Source: Acholoe squamosa
Taxonomy: Eukaryota; Annelida; Polychaeta; Phyllodocida; Polynoidae
Length of the DNA: 64,000 nt
Assembly (NCBI GenBank): GCA_949317995.1
Contig: OX439040.1
Span: forward strand, 76,729,972 to 76,793,971
Direction: 5' to 3'
Part shown: one piece after another, positions 30,980 through 42,900 of the stretch
Position numbering within the stretch: position 1 is the stretch's first letter
Layout: the number at the start of each line of letters is the position of its first letter
The notes under the pieces: model-generated
What the model saw: the letters and a program-made list of their open reading frames with translations, nothing else
Databases searched by the model: none
Told to the model about the DNA's origin: nothing
Program-made: the position numbers and the translations under genes

Positions 30980-33900
30980 GTGAGTCACTTTGTAACTAAG
31001 ATGTACCAGTAGGCTTTTTTCCCTTTCTAAAAAATGTGATGTCATTGCATTTCAATTTATGTCAATGCTGATTATTGAAATAAAAATGTCAATATGTCAA
31101 TGTATTGCAATATAGTGTAATGTTTTCATGAAAATTAGACTAGAGTTCATATAATTTAGTGTTTATTTTCTTCATAAGCTCAGAAAGTAAAGGAAAAATG
31201 CAGCACTTGTTATTGTAATACCAGATTCACCTCAGAGTTAAAAGATCTTTTTGAGATCTGGCTACAGGCGATTCTTTTTAAACATTTAACAAGGAGTCAA
31301 AGTAACACATGTACATACTGGTAAATCACAGTAGCGGTAAGTGGATTCACGACGAGTGGGTAAAACTGAGGGTTATCTCACGAGGCTCGCGTGTAAGGCG
31401 CACCCAGAGATTGTGAATTTGATCCAGAAAATCAAAATGTTACAAGACTTTTGTTCTACCGTAATCTCCCGCGTAGAAGACGCACTGCGCGTATAAGACG
31501 CACCCCAAACTCAGCACATGCATTTTCGTGTATAAGACGCACATTTTAAGGCTGAAATTTGTAAGATTAGTACATTTCTATAATAAAAAAAACTCGCGTA
31601 TAAGACGCACCCCCTTCTTGGGAGAATGTTATAAGACGCCCCAGGCTTTTGTTTGGCGTAGAGGACGCGTCTTATACGCGGGAGTTTATGGTACTCAATG
31701 AATTTTCGAAATTCAAAAAGCTGTGTGTACCTAGGAACCCAGTGGACCCCTATACAGCTATGGATTGTGTAAATCCTCGTATATAAGCTGCATCTAGATA
31801 CGCGGTATACTGCGGCAGGTCTAAATGATTATCTCAACATTAACTCTCCTCTACTTCAGCGCCCAAGAAGAAGCAGCCGCCAGCCTCTGCAGGCGTAAGT
31901 ACCCTGCCATTAGAAAAACAGACGTGTCCTTGACATGCGTCTCATTTACTGCTGACAAAAAATATGGAATTATCAATGTGCATGCATAAACCCTTGTCGG
32001 ACCCATGTATAAGCTACACCCCCATCGTTGGCAGTCACATATGGCGGTATTAAATAATGTTATGGCCCAATCTAAAAAAAAAAAATGGTTTTGCTGCAAA
32101 ACATTTTTTGTCTTGGAACAAATTCTTGTTTTGGCCCCGGACACACTTGTCTTAAAAAGACAACTGTTTTAGTATTTCCACAACAATTGTTTTGGCTTTT
32201 CTAGACAAGTGTGACCGAGCCTTTAGAAGACAGGATAATTCATATACATGAGTTTACAAAATGTTCTACAATCTTTAAAATGATTTGATACACCTTTCAG
32301 CGTGCGCGGCGTGGGGGTCCGACAGGTAAAAGTAAGCCCACTGTCCATGATGACGACTTCTACAAATCATTGGCGGCTGATATAGGAGATGACGTCTCTG
32401 ACGTGTCCGACGCTGACCCGGCCGCAATGCTAAAGGGCATGGATGTAGGTGTATTCAGCAAGCTTCGATCTTCAGATTTAGATTTGGCTAGACTAGAGCC
32501 TGGTTTTGAATTAATATCTTAGACTTAGGGCTTGACAATGTAATTCGAGTATCAAGCTTGTTCCAATCCGTTCCGCAAACAATGATCAAAGGGCCAATTT
32601 AACATGAAGGCTAGAATAAGATGAATTATTCGCCATAACATAATTGTCAATGTCTTTTTTGTATAATACATGATTGCATAGAGTTACTGAATTTTCGAAA
32701 GGTGATCTTCTCGCAGGTACAGTGTTAATTTAGGGCTAGAGAAAAATCAGGCTTCCTACAAACATGTCAGAACCTAAAACTTCCTAGCAATTTTTGCACA
32801 TTGTCGGCCACTTTAGAGCCAATTTTGTGCGATTTTTAGTTTTCACAAGATTCTCATTCAATTTCTTGGCAGTTTTGAAGTCTGCGTTACAGTTATTTAA
32901 GATTAGAATAAACATGAAATTGTTACTTTTATGTTAAACAGGACATGGATGATATGGATGCAGCTCTCTTTGGTCCCAAGAAAACAACGCCCAAAACTCC
33001 GCCTTCGGCCACCAAACCCTCTGCCCCACCATCACCCAGTAAGACACCCGCTACAGGTATATTATCTAATTTAGATTCTTTATATTCTTCTAAGTTCTTT
33101 ATTTATTCACTCACTTTTGTGATTTTAATCCTCATGACATGTTCACTGCAATGCCCAAAGTTAATGGTGTAACAAACTGAAGTATGCTTGGATAAATATG
33201 TTTCAGTACCTAGACAACTGATGATTTAACTCTAGACAAATTTGAAATTGTGTAAAGATCAAAAGGTTATCTAGCTCTCCATGAAATTTTATCAATGCTC
33301 AAAACATTGATGCTAAAAATAGTTTAAACAAAATATTATCAGTTGATGTATTTTTTCCTACAGCCCCTAAAGCTTCACCAGCTAAGAAGTCCACGCTAGA
33401 CTTTGACGACTATGACGACCCACTGGCAGACCTCCTCTCAGACGACGAGAAACCCAAACCAAGGAGGTCGGCAGTGCTGGCCACACCGAAGGAAGAGCCG
33501 GTTGTCACAGACTCATACAAACCATCATCTGCACCCAAGGACGCAGAGGATGAGAGCTCATCTGAAAGTAAGATATAGCGTAAATTATCTTGTATTTAAT
33601 AGCTACACCTTCGTATAAGCTGCACCCTGGGTTTGTGGATAAGGTATAAACTGCGCCTAGGTCTTGAATAATTGGCAGTTCAGCATGGTTTTATAGTTTT
33701 AAGTACTCTCGTATATGTCTCACCCTGACTTTGGAAACCTCATATAAGTCACAATAAACATCAGTGTCTAACGTAAACTGCAGCATATACGAAAGAATTT
33801 ACACTACCATAAATTTTGGCAGTTTCATCCTCATCTAAGAGGCTCACGCCCGCACCCTGTTATAGTAAGAGTCATCTGTCCTTTTTATTACCTTTATGGT

Positions 33901-36900
33901 CCAAAGCATATTCTAAAATTGAATTGATGTGTACTTATTAACAGGTAGACGACTGGAAATCAACCGTCCCCCAACACGAAGCGGGAACAACAAAAAGCCA
34001 CTTGGTGAGTTTAATCTATATCCTAGTAAGCAAAGATACCATGTTTCATGTACATTTTCTATTCTGACTTCCTCAGCCAAAAAGAAAAGAAGAAAACAAC
34101 ACAAAACAGGTGCCACAATTCCTAACTTTGTCAAAATTCCGACTTTTCGGCTGTAAGGTATTCCTTATTGAAAATTGAGAAAATGAAGATGATATCCAAT
34201 TTTCAGTGAAGAGTGAGTGAAAATCCCCTTTTTTACTGTAAAAATCATTGTTATCACCGTAAAAGCTTACTCATAAACCTCAGTCATAATGCAGGCGGAG
34301 ACTTTGTGCAAATTGTGGTCTAAAATCCCCAAAGTAAAATCAGGTTATGAGCCAGAGTCCAGAGTTCTTTTTTATTTTTCAGCCCGTAAAGAAGAGAAGA
34401 GTATGTTTGACGATGACGATGATGTCCTGGGGATGTTTGACGACAGTCCGCGTGCTAAACCTGCCCCACGTGCTGCCCGTCTGGATGACAACGATGATGA
34501 TGCGCCTAAGGGACGCTCGATTATGGACGATCTGCTGGGTACAGGAGGTACCAGTAAACACCTGGAGAAACCCGGCAGCTCCGGGTCTCAGGGACGCCGC
34601 GAGTTTGTACTTGACAAAAAGTACACCAAACCTGAAGGTAAGAAACCAGCTTTGGACCCTTTAGGGGCCGCTGATGCAGGAGTACTCACCCGCAGTTCAT
34701 TAGAGAGTAACTCACATGGGCATGTTGCGTTATTGGCTCTGATAGGGTAAAGGCACCCCCCCCCCCCATTTTGACAGTAATGTACATGATGAGCCGAATT
34801 ATGATCAATTTATATGGTTTCAAAATGTGACGAATGGAATTTCCATGGGACTAGGTTTTGAAGAAATTTTCCAGAGGGTGTTTGAGATCCTCTTCCAGAT
34901 GCTATTTGAGAGTAATTTTGTGGGATCAGGCCTCTCAAACATCTAAGACGCCCCTCCCCCCTCATTAATGTTAAAATGATTTCTCAGTGGATCTTTGCAA
35001 ATCACAAGTATCACCTGTCTGACCTTCAAATTTCCGGAAATTTCCTGAAGAATCCCATGCCTGTCTGAACATAAAGCTCCCTCATATTAAAGTCTCCCCC
35101 TCCCAACTTTCAATATATATTAGGCTTTATATTCTTTTAAAAGAAAATCCCCGGCTTATATGAGAGATTTTATTGTAAGCCTTCTTTTAACAATTCTCTT
35201 TGATTAAACTATAATCTTATTCCTCTGACAGCAAAGTCCAAAGACTTAAATGAGGATGACTTTAATTTTGGAGGCTACATGCCATCAGCCGTCACTACCC
35301 CGGGATCCCGACCGACGTCTAAACGCTCCGTCAGGTAGGACCGTTTTACCTTCAAAGACCGCTAATGCGTTAATGCATTTTGCAAATTGGTTGTCATGAT
35401 GCCTGAATTAAGCAGGGCGGCCAGTAACTCTCCAGCTTTTTAACACAGTCCGATAGAAGACCTGAGAAGGCCGAAACGTTGACTGAGACCAAAATTTGCA
35501 GCCTCTGTGATACTTTATTTGCACACAGGAAAACCAGAAGAAGGTTTTGAGAATATTTTCTTACCACTTTCCAATTTTTGACAAAAAACAAACTGTATGG
35601 TGTTGCAGATTTGTCCGCCGGAGCCTTAAGTATGTGGATACTTAGATACTTAGATATAGGGCAGTTAACGGTTTGATATTTTGTACTTGCATTTAATGTT
35701 CAATTTAACAATAATATTAAAAAAATATGATGCATGAGAGGAGGATCTGAGAGATGGAAACTCTCACTTTGAACATGAGAGTTACTCCATTTAGACTAAT
35801 GCATTAATGCATCATGGACATTTTGTGTCATGATACATGAATGCTGCCCTAGTGAGTAGCTTGTCCGGGTCGTATTCAATCTTGCTGACCCTGTGGGGTT
35901 CAGACACTCGCAAAGTTTCACCATGACACACCGATGCAATAATGCTAAGAAGACTGCATTGGTGCAAATGTTGCATTTAGGCAATATGCCAATCTCTAAA
36001 GGTTAACTAATTTAACAGGAGATTAATATCAAAACATTTTATTAAAAAAATTTCCTTCACTTTTGCAACAATTCTCCTCTCCATCTAATAATCCAGGTTT
36101 GAGGGAGATGATGATGATGGTCCCCCGTCGCGTGGTGCGAGTGCGGGAGGGCGGCGGGGTGGAGGAGCGGCCGGGGTACTCGAGGATATGATTACTAAGG
36201 ACAGTCGGGATTGGCTCGACATCGCGTCTAACGAGATTCCCACTATGAAGGACCGACCACGGTCAGAGGGAAGTAACCGGAGCAAGGAGCCAGATAAACC
36301 CGGCACTGCACAGTCTGCCTCCTCAGGTAAGTAGAATAAGGTTCACGCATATAGGGTCTGACTGAGGCTTATCTCACAAGGTGAAGCCAATTTCAAAATT
36401 CTTTTAAAATGGCATAAAAAGATGGTTATGTACCGTATTCTCCCGCGTAGAAGACGCGCTGCGCGTATAGGACACACCCCAAACTCAGCAGAGGCATTTT
36501 CACGTATAAGATGCACGTCTTAGGGCTCAATTTTGTAAATCCAGTACATTTCTATAGTAAAATTACCCCTCGTATAAGACGCACCCCCAACTTGAGAGAA
36601 AGCTATAAGACGCCCCAGCATTTTGTTTGGCCTAGAGGACGCGTCTTATATGCGGGAGTTTACGGTACATGTTTTATGATCATTTTGGGTGCTGTCAGTG
36701 GCTGGGAGATATTTGGTTTTTGTTATTTCATGGGGGCGGGGGGCTTGGGATGGGACATATGGAGCTCCTATGTTAAGTGAATGGGGCATTCATATTTAAT
36801 AGGGAAAAAATAAAAAAATTAGTTTAGGCACATCCTTTAAGGCACATGCAGAGTCCTATTTCAGCCACTTCACTACTGGCAGGGTCCCACGCGTTGTTGG

Positions 36901-39900
36901 AGAAAGTCATTGAATCTCATGAAATTTCTGATAAGCTGAATATTTATTGCAAAATCTATTGGTCTGTACCATTTTTTACACCTTAATTACAAAAACTTTG
37001 CTGGGGATCAAGCCTGATTATCTCAAAAATTAATATAAAATATCATGGACAATTTTTACCTTTGTCATAGAAATGTCATGGAATTTGAGTGAGGGTTTTG
37101 TGGGAACCTGTACTGGTCTTCACTTATAAATCTTTGCCCCTGCTGCAACGACCTCTGTAGTTATATCAAAACATGACAAATTATCAACCTTTTACAGAAC
37201 CTGTAGACTGGCTGGGCCTGTCCAGACTAGGCTCCCCTAAGACTGTAAGCCGGGACGAGCCAAAAGACGACGATGAACCCGTTATCCCCGAACCCTCCCG
37301 GCCCCGATCAGGTGGCAGGGGTGGTATACCCCGAGAACTCCCAGACGAACCTGATGACTGGCTCGGAGTGAGTTCCACCTCCGCCAAACTGAAAACCGAA
37401 AAGAAGACAACGGCAAAAGAGAAGGAAGCTGATTGGTTGGGAACGTCATCAACCTCCAATGCTGATTGGCTGGGAGCATCGTCAGCGTCAGGGAAGGGCA
37501 CTGATTGGCTGGGAGTGAAGGACAGCTCTAAGGACTCATCTAACCCGGATGACTGGCTTGGCTTCTCGAAGGGGCAGGACACTGGAGAGAAGAGTGACGA
37601 TTGGCTTGGGATATCTGACAAAAAAACGCCAGCAAAGGATTCGTCAGCGTCAGGAGACTACCTGGGTCTCAGCTCTGGTATTGACGATCCATTCAAGTAA
37701 GTTTTCATATGTTTTCTTTATTCTCAAGTCAGCTTTTAGGGCAAGTCTAGCTTTACTTTTACAAGTTGCTACCTCTTGTTAACAAGGATGGGTCTCTCAT
37801 TTTCAGTCATTTTGGTGGTGCGAATAAGTCTCAGAAAAGATAGAAATTGTATGTATAAGGGGCAGAATTAGTTCAGGAATTTTTAGTCTTATTGAAGGAG
37901 GAGGTGTAGGGGTCTTGCAGGAAAAGGCTATTCACTACTAAATTTTTAGAAATTTTCAATGTTGTATACATTCACTTGCTCAGCAGCCATAGGACACTTT
38001 TCAGTTCCATATAGAGAATGTACTGGAATGGATCAGCTTTCCCGCCCTTTTTGCAAGTGTGGTGCGAATATGGTAGTTTCGGCGGGAGTTTTGTGAATAG
38101 TGAAAGCACCATAGACTTTGTGGTGGCCACCTGGTGTGTAAAACATGTACTACACAGGGAGAGGGTTGGTTGGTGGTGCGAATAATGAGCTGGGTGAGTT
38201 CATTCCACAGGAATAAGGAGTGGTTATGTTGATCTTTCATTTGCCTTTGATTGTTTTTCGAATTACGAGCAATTTACATTGCTGCATTATATTATTTATC
38301 AGTATCACAAGATGTTACTAGAAGGGCATTACTAACATAAAGGTCTGGTCATAAGCCGATTTTGGTAAGAAATCCCAAAATAAATCGGCTTCTAAAATTT
38401 GCTAAAATTCTATCCCCCGCTTATGACCAGGTATGTGTTATAATAGAATACAGTGAAAAGCATTCAAAAATGCTTCCAAAATCGGCTGATAATATTCTCC
38501 CAAAGTCTAACCCCAGCTTATGACTTGGGTTGTCATATGATCGGGGTTCTACGGTATGTGGATTTTTGTCGATACAGACCCCTAGCTATCACTAAGTCGT
38601 TGTGTTCTGGTTCCCCGGTTCATGTTTGTTGTTGTTGAGTTGTCGGTTTGGGTTTGCAGGAGTGCATCCAAATCACGTGCAGATGAGCGAGGTCTGGATC
38701 TGTTCTCTCCTCCAAAGGACAACAAGTAAATATTAAATTTATGTTTCGAAAATATGAAGGAAAAAAAGAAGAAATTAAAGATAAGACATTTAGGCTCTAT
38801 ATACATATGCAGCAGTGGGTCATGATTCACTGATGGATCAGTGAACATACCTGCAAACTCCTCACTTTTCTCAGCTTTCTCAGTTTTTTCTTGAAGATCC
38901 ATCTGGGTCAATCTTGTGATTCGTCCAGATCCAATGAGATCCCATCTTATCATTTATAAGGGAGCAGGGGGGGGGGTAGGATTTTTCAATAACCTCAGTT
39001 TTTTTCTGGTCCGGAGTTTGCAGGTATGAGTGAATCATGACAAGATTAAAGAAATATTTTTGATAGACAAATGACTCATTATATCATTTGGAAAGCTATG
39101 TGCCTCTAAGGATATTTGACTTTAAGTATCCACATTTTCTTTCAGTGCATCATTTCCCTGGGAGTCGGATGCGGCAGGATCACGGCGACGAGGTCGTGCG
39201 AGGACCCCACAGAAAGGTACACAACTATATTTTACCATAAAGCTTTGCATATACATGTAAACTGCCGATTATAGACAAAGTCGAGAGTCTTGCTGTGTGG
39301 CTGATAGGATCTTCCTGAACCGGGGATGAGGCTTACAGCCGGGGTTTTGATACTATAGAACAGTACTAAACTGGCCATTTTTAATTCAAAAGCACAGATT
39401 TCCATGCCATATGTCAGGTCAGATTTCCATTCCAGGCGGTAGGACCCAGAGTCCAGGAGCCTCATCCCCTAAGCGACCTGCGTCGCCACGCGGGCCGTCC
39501 CCCGCCGACAGCCCGCGGGACCTCATGGCTACACTCGATGCACTCAAAAAGATGGATCAACCCAAAAAGCCGGGCCCCGTGAAGGCCACGCCCATCTCCA
39601 CCACCCCAGGAACCACAGCGCCAGCACCGGTAACCCCTTCTACTACTGCTATGGCGGGGACAAGTCACGGGCTAAGTGACCCCTTTGCACACAGCACGCC
39701 TACAACATCTGGGATGGGTGCGGGCAGTATCACTGGTACAGGCATACATGGTAAGGCACTCTTTGTAGTGACAACTGATAGACTTATGTAGCTGTCTTTG
39801 TAGTGACAACCGATAGACTTATGTAGCTGTCTTTGTAGTGATAACTGATAGACTTATGTAGCTGTCTTTGTAGTGACAACTGGTAGACTTATGTAGCTGT

Positions 39901-42900
39901 CTTTGTAGTGACAACTGGTAGACTTATGTAGCTGTCTTTGTAGTGACAACTGGTAGACTTATGTAGCTGTCTTTGTAGTGACAACCGATAGACTTATGTA
40001 GCTGTCTTTGTAGTGACAACCGATAGACTTATGTAGCTGTCTTTGTAGTGATAACTGATAGACTTATGTAGCTGTCTTTGTAGTGACAACTGGTAGACTT
40101 ATGTAGCTGTCTTTGTAGTGATAACTGGTAGACTTATGTAGCTGTCTTTGTAGTGACAACCGATAGACTTATGTAGCTGTCTTTGTAGTGATAACTGATA
40201 GACTTATGTAGCTGTCTTTGTAGTGACAACCGATAGACTTATGTAGCTGTCTTTGTAGTGACAACCGATAGACTTATGTAGCTGTCTTTGTAGTGACAAC
40301 CGGTAGACTTATGTAGCTGTCTTTGTAGTGACAACTGATAGACTTATGTAGCTGTCTTTGTAGTGACAACCGATAGACTTATGTAGCTGTCTTTGTAGTG
40401 ACAACTGATAGACTTATGTAGCTGTCTTTGTAGTGACAACCGATAGACTTATGTAGCTGTCTTTGTAGTGACAACCGATAGACTTATGTAGCTGTCTTTG
40501 TAGTGACAACTGGTAGACTTATGTAGCTGTCTTTGTAGTGATAACTGGTAGACTTATGTAGCTGTCTTTGTAGTGACAACAGATAGACTTATGTAGCTGT
40601 CTTTGTAGTGATAACTGATAGACTTATGTAGCTGTCTTTGTAGTGACAACAGATAGACTTATGTAGCTGTCTTTGTAGTGACAACCGATAGACTTATGTA
40701 GCTGTCTTTGTAGTGACAACAGATAGACTTATGTAGCTGTCTTTGTAGTGACAACTGGTAGACTTATGTAGCTGTATTTGTAGTGACAACTGATAGACTT
40801 ATGTAGCTGTCTTGAGAGGACCTCTTTTCCTTATGAAATAACGACTGATTACAGTTCGAATTCTTGTGTATAAGCCACGCCCTGACTTTGTGGAAAAGTA
40901 AAAAAAAAATTAAAACGGTGTAATTTTATTTCACATTTTATTTCACATCACTCATTTCACAATTTTATTTTTAATGAATAGATCCTCAATTTTCAAATTC
41001 TGATGCTGGAACAATTGGGAAACTATTAGGTATGTGTCAGATCTAAGCCCTACCCCCCACCGTCCCTCCACCCATCTTGATCTGCTTCTCATCCCGGGGT
41101 TCTCGCACTAGCCATGGCTTATACAAAAGAACATACCGTACCCATAGTATCGTAACACCTTGCATAAGCAACTTTATATGCTAGCTAGTCTTTTAGATAG
41201 TAATTGACTTTTATTACAGCGAGCCCGATCCCATCCACGTTCAGTCCGTTACCGGCGGCTAACACACAAATGGAGGAGTTCCGGCGGCAGGAGGAGATGT
41301 TCCAGAAACAACAGCAGCTACTCATGGAGCAACAACAGAAACAACAGGTGAAGGAGGCTTTTTAAATCATTGTTATTTACAGGAAATTTCTGCATATAAG
41401 ATGCATGTCTCGCATAAGCTGTACCATTGAGAGGGTATATAGGACTAAGTATGGATGCCCAGTGGGTCCGCCATTTTGAATTTCGAATGTTGCCAGAACC
41501 AGCCCCAGATGTGCTTGTGGCCAATACGATTTATACCCTGCAGAAATCTGAAAGTGTTTTTGATTCTAATTCTGGCTAGCTTTGGCTTCTAAAATTAGCT
41601 GAAAGTCTATCCCTGACATAAGACTGGGTTATTATTAAAGTAGGTCATGGTGAACAGCATTTAAAACTGCTCCCAAATCAAGCTTATAGAATCCTCTTTA
41701 CCCCCAGATCATGATGGGCTGACTTATGACCGAGGTCAACTCATGACCGAAGTCGACTTATGACTGAGGTCAACTTATGACAAGGTCAACTTATGACCGA
41801 GGTCGACTTATGACCAAGTTTGACTTATGACAAGGTCAACTTATGACCAAGTTTGACTTATGACAAGGTAGACTTATGACAAGGTCGACTAATGACTTAT
41901 GACTGAGGTAGACCCATGACCGAGGTCGACCCCCCATGACTGAGGTCGACTTAAAACCAGAGTCTCACAGTAATGCCCATATTCACCCATAGATGGAGCA
42001 GCAGCGTATGATGGCAGAGCAGCAGGAACGGCGCAGGCAGCAGATGCAGCAGATGGCCGAGGCGCAGCAGAAGATGCTGGAGCAGCAGATGCAGCAACAG
42101 CAGATGTCCCAGCCCACCATGATGTCCTCCATGATGCCCGGCATGGGCATGGGCTTCGGCTCATCGATGCTCGGAGACGAACTGCTAGGGCAGGTTAGTC
42201 ATCCATGTCCTTTCCATCCTTGTGTCCTTTCTGTTCTTTTGACCTTTCTCTCCATTTGTCCTTTCACAACTTGTGTCCTTTCTCTCCTTGGGTCCTTTCT
42301 CTCCTTTGGTTGTTTCTGACCTAGGGTCCTTTCTCCCCTTTAGCCCTTTCTTCCCTTTTTGACTTTTCTCCCCTTTGGGCCCTTTCTTTCCCTTGGTCCT
42401 CTCTTTCCCTTGGTCCTTGCTCGACTTCTTTCCTTTCTCTCCCTTTGCCGTTTCTCTCCTTTGGTCCTTTATCCCTTTTTGTTCTTTCTCTCCTTTCTCT
42501 AGGTTGGTCCCTTCTAGAGTGATTAGCCTGTTAGATTTGTTACATAAAAACATAAATAAATAAATAGAGATTCAGTTGAATTGTCAAACCATGGAATACT
42601 GCTTCAAGGCTAACTCGTGAAGAAACACTCAGTTTGGACCAATTCTCTTGCACCTCTGGCTATATCATGCACAATGATAGGCCCATCATACAATGCTTTG
42701 TTACCATTTACCAGGTGAAGCGTTTAGAAATGGAGAAGATGCATCTCACGACGCTCTTAGACACCACACGGCAGCAGCACGGCGAGGAGATGAAGTTCCT
42801 CGAAGACTCACACAAGTGAGTACTGTAAACCTTGCATATAAGCCCTACCCGTGTATAAACCCAGATTTTATGTACTGTAAACCCTCCCTCCCCCCCGGCA

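Noticed and set aside
36511..36780. Small frame with hydrophobic C terminus
   Set aside because: Starts inside the 233-bp MITE and has no homology or splice context.
37184..37621. 145-codon minus-strand frame opposite FBF1 exon 11
   Set aside because: Antisense shadow of the DWLG repeats (reads PSQS repeatedly).
39757..40812. CRISPR or satellite with spacers
   Set aside because: The 35-bp units abut with only point variation and no spacers.
42185..42553. Collagen-like Lys-Gly-Glu frame on the minus strand
   Set aside because: Antisense reading of a pyrimidine-rich array inside an FBF1 intron; no Gly-X-Y regularity beyond the repeat.
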